The translations under genes and the position numbers were made by a program. DNA of 64,000 nt from a virus: positions 1-64,000 of IMG/VR virus record IMGVR_UViG_3300033153_010610. One strand, written 5' to 3'. The notes beneath the pieces are model-generated. The model saw only the letters and a program-made list of their open reading frames with translations, was not told the DNA's origin and made no database searches. Positions 13,034-21,009 of the stretch are shown here, one piece after another (the stretch's first letter is position 1; every line of letters starts with the position of its first letter).

Positions 13034-13225
13034 ATGAGCATCACTGAATCAATGGCCAAGTTTTTCCACGAGACGTACGAGCGGATGGCGCCGGACTACG
13101 AGTACGAGACTCGCAAAGAGTCGGCGGTGCCTTGGGATGAAGTGCCCGAGAACAACAAACGCCTCATGATCGCTGTGTGCGGTGATGTTCTGGCCTACTG
13201 GCGCCCGGAGTCCCCGGATGAGTGA
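13034..13225 (+). CDS. Small conserved-looking phage protein
   Basis: 63 residues starting MSITESMAKFFHETYERMAP after GGAGGTCTCAG. The body (WDEVPENNKRLMIAVCGDVL) matches the general form of small phage proteins with a helix, a W-x-x-hP-x-x-NK turn and a second helix. Function unknown. First gene of the large rightward operon. Confidence 0.7.
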   Translation: MSITESMAKFFHETYERMAPDYEYETRKESAVPWDEVPENNKRLMIAVCGDVLAYWRPESPDE

Positions 13226-13607
13226 GCTCGCAAGACACCTGGTCACGCTGAAGGGTTTCCACTGGATGCCGCGGATGCGGTCCATCTGGTCCTACGACGA
13301 AACAGATAACGACCGGCCCTGTTACTGGGACTGCTCCCAAGACCCTCGCGGGTGGGTAAGTTGTGGCCCTATTGGACGAGGCGAGGAAGAGGACAACTTA
13401 GACTCAATCCCCGACCTGGACGATCCCGCGACCAAGGGCTGCGTTTTGGCATTGGTGCGCGAGGCCTTCGCGGTCGACGATTTGTTCGTCTGCCCCACGA
13501 TCAGTGGTCGGTGGGGCGTATACAGGGTCGCACTCGACATCCGGTTCCCCGTCAGAGGCCGGTCCGAGAAAGAGTCGATGGTCAACGCGTTGGAGGCAGC
13601 GCCGTGA
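13218..13607 (+). CDS. Hypothetical phage protein
   Basis: 129 residues from the ATG at 13218 (MSELARHLVTLKGFHWMPRM), overlapping the previous stop. It has the layout of a family often seen in phages: LxGFxWMPGMR near the start, and later PDLDDPATKGCVLALVREAF with a C-terminal strand region. Known only as hypothetical. It ends in LEAAP, encoded by the same 17-bp junction that ends the next gene. Confidence 0.7.
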   Translation: MSELARHLVTLKGFHWMPRMRSIWSYDETDNDRPCYWDCSQDPRGWVSCGPIGRGEEEDNLDSIPDLDDPATKGCVLALVREAFAVDDLFVCPTISGRWGVYRVALDIRFPVRGRSEKESMVNALEAAP

Positions 13608-13912
13608 GCGAACAGGAAGTTGTGCAATCCGGGTGTGACCTGATTGTAGCGGAGCGACATCGCCAAATCACATCAGAGGGATGGGATGAGTCGCACGACG
13701 ATTCCCACGCCGACGGCGGCCTCGCCCTTGCTGCTGCCGTTTATGCGACGCCAAGCGCTCGGCGCCATTACGGCTGGCACGGGATGCCCCAAGGATGGCC
13801 ATGGGATGCACATTGGTTTAAGCCGGATACGCGGATTCGCGAATTGGTCAAAGCCGGGGCTCTAATCGCGGCGGAAATTGATAGGCTTCAAAGGCTGGAG
13901 GCAGCGCCGTGA
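13604..13912 (+). CDS. Hypothetical phage protein, GTG start
   Basis: 102 residues beginning MSEQEVVQSGCDLIVAERHR from the GTG at 13604, which overlaps the previous TGA. The motif VAERHRQITSEGWDESHDD, followed by an Ala-rich ALAAAVYA stretch and WPWDAHWFKP, is typical of a widespread small phage protein family of unknown function. Ends with the LEAAP junction sequence shared with the preceding gene. Confidence 0.75.
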   Translation: MSEQEVVQSGCDLIVAERHRQITSEGWDESHDDSHADGGLALAAAVYATPSARRHYGWHGMPQGWPWDAHWFKPDTRIRELVKAGALIAAEIDRLQRLEAAP

Positions 13913-14322
13913 CTGGACTGGAAGGACCACTGTTTGCCCCGAAAGAGGATGCCTACCGCAAGTCTTTGTTTGGCCAGGGCGGCGGTCACTACAACATCTT
14001 CAAAACCCACAATCCAGACGCGGCCTTGGAACTGTTGCGGATCTGTTTTCCAGATGGGGTGTGTACCGAGGACAACTTCGTGCTGTTCTCCACGTCGGGG
14101 GTGCACGGTGGTTATGCGACCATCGAGTACATCGCAGGACCACAAGACCCATACCCGGGGGACCCTCGGACCACAGAGGTGACCTTTTTACTCGTCCAGC
14201 CCCGTCTCGTCAGCATGACCTACGGCAACGTTCGGGTGAGCCCTGAGAATGTGGAGTGGTTGAAAGGCCTGCGTCAGAGCAGTTGGGACGTAGTCCAGAC
14301 GATAGGAGAGAGCGATGAGTGA
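13909..14322 (+). CDS. Hypothetical protein, GTG start
   Basis: 137 residues starting MTGLEGPLFAPKEDAYRKSL from the GTG at 13909, in the same coupling context (TGGAGGCAGCGCCGTGA) as the previous gene. Alternating strands (FVLFSTSGVHGGYATIEYIA, TEVTFLLVQPRLVSMTYG) suggest a compact alpha/beta fold. No family recognised. Confidence 0.7.
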   Translation: MTGLEGPLFAPKEDAYRKSLFGQGGGHYNIFKTHNPDAALELLRICFPDGVCTEDNFVLFSTSGVHGGYATIEYIAGPQDPYPGDPRTTEVTFLLVQPRLVSMTYGNVRVSPENVEWLKGLRQSSWDVVQTIGESDE

Positions 14323-14548
14323 TATCAAAAAGGCCTTAGACAGCGCCGAGGCGGCCATAGCCTTCTCAGTTGGAGACTGGAGTCAGGACCGGCACTCCGC
14401 CTGGGTCTACGGCATCATCTGTGGATGGGAGGACGCGATGGAAGAAGTCGCGGAGCGGTTTGGGTGGAATGAGAAAGCGGTGGAGCGTCTTGGCCGGCAT
14501 CGCGCGGCGGTGTTGGAGTTGACGTCAGATGGAGGAGAAGATGACTGA
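14315..14548 (+). CDS. Small hypothetical protein
   Basis: 77 residues starting MSDIKKALDSAEAAIAFSVG. Helical and acidic, with a central SAWVYGIICGWEDAMEEVAE segment that resembles small phage helical proteins. Overlaps both neighbours by a few bases, so translation is coupled. Confidence 0.7.
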   Translation: MSDIKKALDSAEAAIAFSVGDWSQDRHSAWVYGIICGWEDAMEEVAERFGWNEKAVERLGRHRAAVLELTSDGGEDD

Positions 14549-15353
14549 ACTTGAGGAAGCGTTGGTTGAGTGGCGGGGTCTCGACCAACTACGTCAGGAG
14601 TACCCGGCTTACATTCTGTGGGAGGCGTTCAACTCTGCGGACAGGCTTCGCAAGCAGTCTGCACATGAAGAGTTACGGGCCATGGAGAAAGACGCCGCGC
14701 TTTGTGCCGGTGGTCTCCGGCTGGCAGCTCTTTTGCTGATTGCCGCCGCAGGTTCAGAGGACGTCCACCAGGTCGATGGTTTGAAGTCGGCCCACAAGGA
14801 CCTCAGGGATTGCCAAGCTCGGCTCGTAGGGCGTGCTAATGACGTGGCAAAGCTCCAGGCTGAGGTCAAACGTCTTCAGGAGTTGCAAGGTAACCTCACC
14901 AAGGTCATCGCCGAGGTCGACCAAGAGGTGGTGGACTTGAAGGCCTCCCTTGAGGTCAGCGCCGGCCTCAACCAAAACCTTCACCGTGACATCTCTAATT
15001 TGAGGGTGGACAACGAAAAGCTCTTCAAGGAGAACGTCGGGCTCGCTCAACGGGATCGGGCCAATGGATGGGAGCGATTCGACCGTCTTCAGGAGGAGGT
15101 CGATGCCTACCGGGCGGGTGAGGTCGCTGAGCTCGTACTCCAGCGAGAGGAGATCTCCTCCCTCGACAAAGAGGCGGTCGAACTACGAAGTGCGCTTGCG
15201 CTCTCCGAGGATGCGAATGGGGCCCTCTTAGAGTCCCTCGCCGAGATGACCTCTGCTCGGAACCGATTCCGGGTGGCGCTGGCAATGAAGAAGGACAGCG
15301 ACAACGACAACGACAACGACCGATCTTGGTTGGATGAGCACAGAGGGAGATGA
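14541..15353 (+). CDS. Long coiled-coil protein
   Basis: 270 residues from the ATG at 14541 (MTELEEALVEWRGLDQLRQE), preferred over 14529 because GGAGGAGAAG then serves as the SD. From about residue 70 to 255 it is nearly continuous heptad-rich helix, for example LQAEVKRLQELQGNLTKV. The end (DSDNDNDNDRS) contains a run of Asp-Asn repeats from GACAAC triplet repetition. No enzymatic motif. A scaffold, tether or assembly role is possible; a second such protein is three genes downstream. Confidence 0.7.
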   Translation: MTELEEALVEWRGLDQLRQEYPAYILWEAFNSADRLRKQSAHEELRAMEKDAALCAGGLRLAALLLIAAAGSEDVHQVDGLKSAHKDLRDCQARLVGRANDVAKLQAEVKRLQELQGNLTKVIAEVDQEVVDLKASLEVSAGLNQNLHRDISNLRVDNEKLFKENVGLAQRDRANGWERFDRLQEEVDAYRAGEVAELVLQREEISSLDKEAVELRSALALSEDANGALLESLAEMTSARNRFRVALAMKKDSDNDNDNDRSWLDEHRGR

Positions 15354-15757
15354 TGACGAGCGAGAAGCACACATGGTCGGACGTCCCTGAGGAGTTTCGG
15401 CAGTACACGTACTCCACGTTGGTCGACCAGTACGAGCAGATGCTCAAAGCGCACGACAAGGCTCGTGAGCGTGGGTTGATCCCGCTGGCGGAGAGACTGA
15501 AGGCCCAGTCCGTTGCGCTGGACTACGCGTTGGTGGAGTTGGGGTACGAGTGGCCTCCTATGAAAGAGGAGGATTCTCCTGCTCGGGGTTGGAATACCGA
15601 CATAAGTTGGACGTTCGACGCCCGCGAGGTACCCGCCCCGAAGTGGAAGCCGTGTGCGGACTGCGGCGGCACTGGCGACTGTCGGGGCAAAAACGCGCAC
15701 GAGCGAGAGTGGCAGGAGTGCTTCACGTGCGACGGCTCCGGCGAGGTGCCAGCATGA
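15350..15757 (+). CDS. DnaJ-like zinc-finger protein
   Basis: 135 residues starting MMTSEKHTWSDVPEEFRQYT. The N-terminal 70 residues are helical. The C-terminus has CADCGGTGDCRG and, 16 residues later, CFTCDGSGE. These match the CxxCxGxG repeats of the DnaJ Cys-rich domain, and one pair of repeats should bind one zinc. There is no J domain, so this is not a chaperone by itself. The ATGATG start overlaps the previous stop. Confidence 0.75.
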   Translation: MMTSEKHTWSDVPEEFRQYTYSTLVDQYEQMLKAHDKARERGLIPLAERLKAQSVALDYALVELGYEWPPMKEEDSPARGWNTDISWTFDAREVPAPKWKPCADCGGTGDCRGKNAHEREWQECFTCDGSGEVPA

Positions 15758-16578
15758 GTGAGTACTTTGAAGCGGGCGATGTGGTCTATCTGACAGGCGG
15801 GCGCAAGGCGAAGTACGTAGCCTCTGTCGAAGATGCTCACCTCATTCGATTGATGTACGAAGATGACGGGGCCGGAGAACCGCACGAGTGGCTTGGAGAT
15901 CCGGTGGTAGTCTCGGTGATCCACCGCCACCCGCCTCGAGCGCAGTGCGACGCCGAGATCGCCTGTTTGAGCCAGACAATTTCGGAGAAAGCCCAGGAGC
16001 TTTCCGAACTGCAAGCCCAGATGCGAGAGCACAGACGTCTACTCGATAAGCTCTCGAAGCAGGTCCCAGTGCTGCAGCACATCGAGGACGTGATCGAGGA
16101 CCGGATTACCCACTTCGTTATGATCGATTATAGTGTAGCCACGATCAAAACGAAGACCGATGCTCTCAAGATTGGTGACGATTCATGGAGTGGTGACCTA
16201 CGTTTGCTCTCTCTACATGGGAAGAGCAAAGGTGAACTCGCCTGGAGAATCAATCGCTACGCTGACGGCTCCGGGAACTACCACACTGCCATCCCATGCA
16301 TCTCTGAGGATGAGGCCCGAACATGGGTGCAAGAGTGGGCGCTAAAAATGATCGCTGGGGGGAAAACATACGATATCGGGCAGGCCGTCGAATCTCTGAA
16401 GCTTGCTGGGTTGCCAGTACCTCCCGCCGCCGAGCTCACGGTAGAATTGGAACTGTTGAAGCGGATGTCGTCCGCCCATAAGAGGGCCAGCATAGCGTGG
16501 GAGAAGGAGCAGGCAAGTATGGCAGCGCAGTTCGCCATAGTCGCACAACTCCGAGCGCGAGGGTCTTCCGATGAGTGA
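15754..16578 (+). CDS. Hypothetical protein with N-terminal barrel and coiled coil
   Basis: 274 residues from the ATG at 15754 (MSEYFEAGDVVYLTGGRKAK). The first 50 residues look like a small SH3-type barrel. A coiled coil follows (about residues 65-105, LSQTISEKAQELSELQAQMR), then a mixed alpha/beta region and a helical end. No catalytic motif is recognised. Overlaps the flanking genes by 4 and 8 bp. Confidence 0.7.
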   Translation: MSEYFEAGDVVYLTGGRKAKYVASVEDAHLIRLMYEDDGAGEPHEWLGDPVVVSVIHRHPPRAQCDAEIACLSQTISEKAQELSELQAQMREHRRLLDKLSKQVPVLQHIEDVIEDRITHFVMIDYSVATIKTKTDALKIGDDSWSGDLRLLSLHGKSKGELAWRINRYADGSGNYHTAIPCISEDEARTWVQEWALKMIAGGKTYDIGQAVESLKLAGLPVPPAAELTVELELLKRMSSAHKRASIAWEKEQASMAAQFAIVAQLRARGSSDE

Positions 16579-17437
16579 GATAACGAACGAGGAGACGCCG
16601 ATAGTGGAGATGACCCCGATGGAGGAGATCCGGGACCGTCTAAACTACTTGAATATCCAAGATAGCCCAGGAGTGCCGCGGGAGCTTCTTACCGCGATTG
16701 GGTTGCTGACCAGCGAAGTGGAGCGGTGGATGGGAATCACGGTCGGTGCTCCGCCCCCGCGTGACCTCCGGGTGTCTTTCTGGGTGACCCCGGCCACTCA
16801 CGAGGAGGTCGTGAAGGACGTGAAGCGTTTGGAAGCCGAGCTCGCTGAAGCCAAAGGCGGCCCCAATTGGATGGAGCGCGACAACCTCCAAGCCAAACTG
16901 TCCTCGGCGATGGCAGAGTTGTCCAAACTGCGGGAGGAGAACCGCGCGTTGGTGGTCGAGGTCGACCGCCTTCGAGAGGCCGGCAGCCGACTCAAAGAAG
17001 ACCGGCTCAAGTTCCTGCAGGAGGCCAGTCGTCTCCGAAAGCAGGGCAAGGACAACTTCGAGTACACCAGAGAATTGGAGTCTCGGTGTGCAACTCAAGG
17101 CCAGGAGTTACTCGACCTCAAACATGATCTGCCAGTCATGCACCGCAAGTTGAAGGAGGCCGAGGCGTACATCAAGGACCTCGAAGATGAGGGCGCCGAC
17201 CGCCAGGCCGAGATCGAACGTCTTGGTGCTCCACTGCATTACGCCCTTGAGATTCAGCAATTGGAGAAGTGTCTGGCCGAGGCTGAGGCCAAGACGGAGG
17301 AGGTGAGGTCCGCATACAATCGGGTGTTCTGGACTCATCAACGGGAATTCGACGCCTACAAGGAAAAGCTGGCGGTACTGCAGCAAACTCTCGACGAGAC
17401 TGGTTTCACGCGCCCGTCGGAGGAGGAGGATGAGTGA
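16571..17437 (+). CDS. Long coiled-coil protein
   Basis: 288 residues starting MSEITNEETPIVEMTPMEEI. Residues about 80-280 form almost uninterrupted heptads (VKRLEAELAEAKGG, LSKLREENRALVVEVDRLRE and more). The acidic tail ends RPSEEEDE. Like the product of 14541-15353 it has no enzymatic motif, and the two may pair or be paralogues that diverged. Not a tape measure by position, because the tail module is elsewhere. Confidence 0.7.
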   Translation: MSEITNEETPIVEMTPMEEIRDRLNYLNIQDSPGVPRELLTAIGLLTSEVERWMGITVGAPPPRDLRVSFWVTPATHEEVVKDVKRLEAELAEAKGGPNWMERDNLQAKLSSAMAELSKLREENRALVVEVDRLREAGSRLKEDRLKFLQEASRLRKQGKDNFEYTRELESRCATQGQELLDLKHDLPVMHRKLKEAEAYIKDLEDEGADRQAEIERLGAPLHYALEIQQLEKCLAEAEAKTEEVRSAYNRVFWTHQREFDAYKEKLAVLQQTLDETGFTRPSEEEDE

Positions 17438-17663
17438 CTACCACCACTACACGTGCTGGGTGAATGGCGACCGGGAGTCCGCAGGATACGTGGAGGCTGA
17501 AGGTCCTGACCAAGCCGCCATCATCTTTGGCGCGGACGCCCTCCAGAAGGCTCGAGGTGAGGAGGATGAGATTGTGATTTGCGTTCGGCACGACGAGGTC
17601 GTCCGGTGGACGAAGTGGCTGGTCAAGTCCTACACAGACTGGTCGGCGATGGAGGTGGACTGA
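17430..17663 (+). CDS. Small hypothetical protein
   Basis: 77 residues starting MSDYHHYTCWVNGDRESAGY, with an SD of repeated GAGGAG supplied by the Glu codons of the upstream gene. The pattern YVEAEGPDQAAIIFGADAL looks like a small alpha/beta sandwich. No family recognised. Confidence 0.7.
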   Translation: MSDYHHYTCWVNGDRESAGYVEAEGPDQAAIIFGADALQKARGEEDEIVICVRHDEVVRWTKWLVKSYTDWSAMEVD

Positions 17664-17854
17664 TGGCTGACCTGTCGATGAGCGACACGTACGCCTACCT
17701 GGGCGCCTACGCTAACGGTCTCCGGTGTCCGTCCTGCGGAAAGTACATCCGCGACGACCAGATACGCGCTGGGGGGTCCACGGTTCGTTTCGCAGACGCG
17801 CTGGTGTTGATGAGCCCTGGGTGCATCCATTGCCGTCCAGACAAGGAGGAGTGA
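17663..17854 (+). CDS. Zinc-ribbon protein, copy 1 of a duplicated gene
   Basis: 63 residues starting MADLSMSDTYAYLGAYANGL. It has CPSCGKYIRDDQIRAGG and near the end CIHC, a four-Cys zinc ribbon. It is almost identical to the gene at 19520-19711 (differences only at the N-terminus and in the last Cys pair), and both are followed by GAGGAGTGATGGG at the next gene's start. Unknown function; probably a nucleic-acid-binding or regulatory ribbon. Confidence 0.8.
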   Translation: MADLSMSDTYAYLGAYANGLRCPSCGKYIRDDQIRAGGSTVRFADALVLMSPGCIHCRPDKEE

Positions 17855-18963
17855 TGGGGAATTCTAAACGCTTGCGTATTCCGCGTGGGGTCCAGTTGCA
17901 GGTACCGACGCTCGAGCAGTGTCGGGCTGAAGTGGCCGCCAAGCGCGTCACCGAACGACGTGATGGCCCGCACTCCATCTTCAACTACCGAGCGTGCGTC
18001 CACTACGACGACTCGCTCTGGAACCCGATTAACAGGGCATGCCGCGGACTCATCTTTGACGTCGTGTCTGAGAAGCCGGTGGCGGTGCCGTTCCCGAAGT
18101 TCTTCAATGTCGGACAGATGCCTGAATCGTCGCCAGAGCGTCTTGCAGGGCTTGAGCTCATCCACGCATCCCACAAGTTCGACGGCTGCCTCGGGATTGT
18201 CTGGTGGGACTCCTACAGGGGGAAGGCCCGTCTGGTGACCCGCGGTACCTTCGACTCGGTGCAGGGGAAGGCTGGAGACGAGATGCTCAAAGGGGTCATG
18301 TCTCTTCGGGAAACCCCTGACCTCTTAAAAATAGCCCTGAAGCAGGGATTCACCTTTCTCTGCGAGATCATCGACCCCGCGACCAAGGTGGTGGTGAACT
18401 ACGACTACGAGGCCCTGGTCGGGATAGCCCGAGTGAGCCCCGACCATGTGTTGGACTTCCACCTGTCCGACTGGCCTGCCACCTGGCCGATAGCCATGTA
18501 CAACGGCCTCTCGGTAGAGGACTCGTTGAAGTTGGCTACAGAGGTGAAGTCCCAAGAGGGTTGGGTGTTCGCGTTCTCGGACGGAACAATGGTGAAGGTG
18601 AAGACCGACGAGTATCGGAAGCTCCACCGTCTCGTCGCCGGGGTCAACAAGCGCCGGGTCTGGGAAGTGCTGCGTGATGGCGGCACCATCGAGGAGGACT
18701 GGGCCGGTCTCCCGGACGAGTACATGGAGGAGGCCAAGGCCTGGGAGTTGGAACTGAACAAGGCCCACGCTAAGGAGAAGATGGCCTTTTACGGTGCCAT
18801 CCGAGCGCCCGAACCATTCTGGACCCGGAAGGATGCCGCTCTCTGGGCCAAGAAGAATCTCCCCGCGAAGTGGCTGCACTGGTACTTCGCGGACCTCAGC
18901 GGCAAGCCCGTCGCCCCGTTTGTTTGGGAACACCTCAAACCGCCCGCGGAGAAGACATCATGA
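17854..18963 (+). CDS. RNA ligase, T4 Rnl1-like nucleotidyltransferase
   Basis: 369 residues from the ATG at 17854. Covalent nucleotidyltransferase motifs appear in order: motif I KFDG with Lys108 as the predicted AMP acceptor; FLCEII (motif III); QEGWVF with Glu235 (motif IV); and MVKVKTDEY with Lys248 and Lys250 (motif V). This is the arrangement of ATP-dependent RNA ligases that join 5'-phosphate to 3'-hydroxyl RNA ends. In T4 such a ligase repairs host tRNA cut by anticodon nucleases. No partner kinase/phosphatase is recognised in the window. It lies between the two copies of the zinc-ribbon gene. Confidence 0.88.
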   Translation: MGNSKRLRIPRGVQLQVPTLEQCRAEVAAKRVTERRDGPHSIFNYRACVHYDDSLWNPINRACRGLIFDVVSEKPVAVPFPKFFNVGQMPESSPERLAGLELIHASHKFDGCLGIVWWDSYRGKARLVTRGTFDSVQGKAGDEMLKGVMSLRETPDLLKIALKQGFTFLCEIIDPATKVVVNYDYEALVGIARVSPDHVLDFHLSDWPATWPIAMYNGLSVEDSLKLATEVKSQEGWVFAFSDGTMVKVKTDEYRKLHRLVAGVNKRRVWEVLRDGGTIEEDWAGLPDEYMEEAKAWELELNKAHAKEKMAFYGAIRAPEPFWTRKDAALWAKKNLPAKWLHWYFADLSGKPVAPFVWEHLKPPAEKTS

Positions 18964-19523
18964 AGAGTGAGCATTACCGCGGGACAATATTTTTGAAGCG
19001 GTGTGGTCTCGAGCACCAGGTCGACCCGGACGGTGTGGACTTCGAGCCGTTCTTGAAGCACGGGTTCCTGCAGACAGACTGGAAGCCTCGGATTCGGAAC
19101 GTGGTTGGTTCGCCGGTGTCGTTCGAGAGGGTCGAGGGTGGATGGGAGTTGGAGGTGAAGGTCTTCAGTCCCGTCCTGCTCGAGGTCGAAGAGTTCGGGG
19201 TATCGATCAGCGGCGTGTTGCGTGACGGCAAGATCGAGGTGGACACGTTGGTGTGCGACGAGGGCAGTCGGAACCGGCTGAAGCGGATGGAGCCAGAGCC
19301 GGTGGCGATGCTGACGACGACCCTGTCACAGTACGAGATCCGGCAGTTGGAGATGGGTGTCAACTCCTACCTCTACAAAGTAGCCGACAACCGTGCTGAC
19401 TTCGGTTACCGATTCTATGCGTATGGGCCTGAGGGAAGTACTCCCACTGAGGCCCGTGAGCTTCTGGTGACCCATTTACGTCAGGCCCTCCAAGCGCTTC
19501 TCGTCGAGAAGGAGGACACATGA
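18960..19523 (+). CDS. Hypothetical protein
   Basis: 187 residues starting MKSEHYRGTIFLKRCGLEHQ, coupled to the RNA ligase stop by ATGA. The first half is strand-rich (VVGSPVSFERVEGGWELEVK). The second half has a helical segment (TTTLSQYEIRQLEMGVNSYL). Position directly after the ligase might mean a related role, but no motif supports one. Confidence 0.7.
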   Translation: MKSEHYRGTIFLKRCGLEHQVDPDGVDFEPFLKHGFLQTDWKPRIRNVVGSPVSFERVEGGWELEVKVFSPVLLEVEEFGVSISGVLRDGKIEVDTLVCDEGSRNRLKRMEPEPVAMLTTTLSQYEIRQLEMGVNSYLYKVADNRADFGYRFYAYGPEGSTPTEARELLVTHLRQALQALLVEKEDT

Positions 19524-19711
19524 CTCAACTCTCAATGAGCGACACGTACGCTTACCTGGGCGCCTACGCCAACGGTCTTCGGTGTCCGTCATGTGGGAAG
19601 TACATCCGCGACGACCAGATACGTGCTGGCGGGTCCACGGTTCGATTCGCTGACGCGTTGGTGCTGATGAGCCCTGGGTGTGTGCGGTGCCGTCCCGACA
19701 AGGAGGAGTGA
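19520..19711 (+). CDS. Zinc-ribbon protein, copy 2 of a duplicated gene
   Basis: 63 residues starting MTQLSMSDTYAYLGAYANGL. Same CPSC and CVRC zinc-binding pairs as copy 1 at 17663, with only a few substitutions at protein and DNA level. Start overlaps the previous stop. The pair brackets the RNA ligase and the gene at 18960, so the duplication may mark insertion of a two-gene cassette. Confidence 0.8.
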   Translation: MTQLSMSDTYAYLGAYANGLRCPSCGKYIRDDQIRAGGSTVRFADALVLMSPGCVRCRPDKEE

Positions 19712-19938
19712 TGGGCTGGTTTGAAGAAGCTCGGAAGTATAATGAAGCCCTCGGGCTCTCCAAGGCAGAGATTCAGAAAATCGATGACCTGACCGGGAAT
19801 GCCCGCCCGGGAGGTGGGTTTGGATACGACACTGTCGAGTCCATCTACCTGTGGCAGGAAACCGAGGATGGGATTGAAGCCACGGGCAAGTTGGACCCAG
19901 AGACGTACTCGCGGATGAAGAAGGAGTGGGAAGCGTGA
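19711..19938 (+). CDS. Small hypothetical protein
   Basis: 75 residues from the ATG at 19711 (MGWFEEARKYNEALGLSKAE). It starts with the same GAGGAGTGATGGG context that precedes the RNA ligase. Helical N-terminus, Gly-rich centre (ARPGGGFGYDTVESIYLW) and helical end. No family recognised. Confidence 0.7.
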   Translation: MGWFEEARKYNEALGLSKAEIQKIDDLTGNARPGGGFGYDTVESIYLWQETEDGIEATGKLDPETYSRMKKEWEA

Positions 19939-20111
19939 TGTTCGAGGAAGAGACGAGGTACGAGACAAAGCACGTCGTGCTCGACTGGAATGGGTCTCGT
20001 TGGATTAAGACCAGTCAGACTGAGGGGTACATCACCGTGAGGCTCATCCCAGTGGAGTCCCGCCGAAGACCGTGTCCCACCAACAAGCCATGTCAAACTT
20101 TCCACTGCTGA
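19938..20111 (+). CDS. Small hypothetical protein, end overlaps opposing lysin gene
   Basis: 57 residues from the ATG at 19938 (MFEEETRYETKHVVLDWNGS), which overlaps the previous TGA. The first 36 residues look like a normal beta-rich small protein. The last 22 (ESRRRPCPTNKPCQTFHC region) are antisense to the amidase gene and look non-native. The 68-bp tail-to-tail overlap suggests a recombination joint that fused this gene to whatever lay beyond. Confidence 0.55.
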   Translation: MFEEETRYETKHVVLDWNGSRWIKTSQTEGYITVRLIPVESRRRPCPTNKPCQTFHC

Positions 20112-21009
20112 TGTGGTGGTGCCCGACGACGCCCGAGAAGTGGCCGTCGTTCAGGGTGCTCTTGTCGAAGACGCCATGCCAGACCTTGCCTTCCTGAGAC
20201 AGACCGTTGGCACCTCGAGGAGCTCGCGCTGGGATGTCGAGGACATGGCAGAGTTCCATCACCAGGTCTCGTGTATGACGAGCCGTCTGGGGGTCAAGTG
20301 AGAGGACCTCGTCGCGACCGCGATCGGTTGGGTTCTTGATCTTCTCTACCTTGTAGCCGGGGCTTTGGTAGTAGTCGTAGTAGTCCCATGTCGGCTGCTG
20401 ACAGATGTCGATGCCAACGGCGTACTTGTTGACGTATCCGGCGTGCCAGGCGCGATGCTGCAGGTCCAGCATCTGGAAGGCACCGTGCGGGTCGACGCCG
20501 AAGTGGGTCGAGAGGTCGCGACTGGGGTTGTCGAAGTAGTTGAAGAGGTTTTTGACGTTCGAGCCGCCCCAGTGGATGACGATGATGCGGATGTCGGACT
20601 TCCGCTTGCTGAAGTTGCCGGCGGGGTGCAGGTCGAACCCAGACGACGGGTCATCCCATCCGAGGATGTGAGGCGCTGCAGTGGGGTATCTACGACCGTT
20701 CCAGGTGATGTAGAACTCGTTCTCTGTGACAGGGTCGAACTTCTGAAGCACCTTGGTCCAGGTACCAGAGCCCATCTTGCCATCGTGCTCTGAGGTGTCC
20801 TCGAAGGTGTTGATTTGGAACAACAGCGTCTCTTGAGCGAATCGCTCCTGCTCTTCGAGACTGCCATCTACGGCGTCATGCCGCCAGCACGGGTGCACGT
20901 TCAGGGCTGCCTCTGGGATGGCGTTGTACCACCCGATGGACTTGGCCTTCCTCTGGTTGTAGTCGACAGCAGATGCGAGGTCGAATCCGTAAGGTGTTGG
21001 GTCGCTCAT
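20044..21009 (-). CDS. Endolysin, N-acetylmuramoyl-L-alanine amidase
   Basis: 321 residues from the ATG at 21009, with CAAGGAGAACAC before it. Residues about 50-92 (ERFAQETLLFQINTFEDTSE, then GSGTWTKVLQKFD) resemble a peptidoglycan-binding helical module. Residues 138-315 form an amidase_2 domain: IVIHWGGS with His146 as a probable zinc ligand, STHFGVDPHG, HRAWHAG, and VVGHHHISSGKFD with a second zinc His near 297-299. The enzyme would cut the bond between MurNAc and the peptide at lysis. There is no signal peptide, so it would need a holin; none is seen nearby. Confidence 0.88.
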   Translation of the reverse strand: MSDPTPYGFDLASAVDYNQRKAKSIGWYNAIPEAALNVHPCWRHDAVDGSLEEQERFAQETLLFQINTFEDTSEHDGKMGSGTWTKVLQKFDPVTENEFYITWNGRRYPTAAPHILGWDDPSSGFDLHPAGNFSKRKSDIRIIVIHWGGSNVKNLFNYFDNPSRDLSTHFGVDPHGAFQMLDLQHRAWHAGYVNKYAVGIDICQQPTWDYYDYYQSPGYKVEKIKNPTDRGRDEVLSLDPQTARHTRDLVMELCHVLDIPARAPRGANGLSQEGKVWHGVFDKSTLNDGHFSGVVGHHHISSGKFDMACWWDTVFGGTPLG

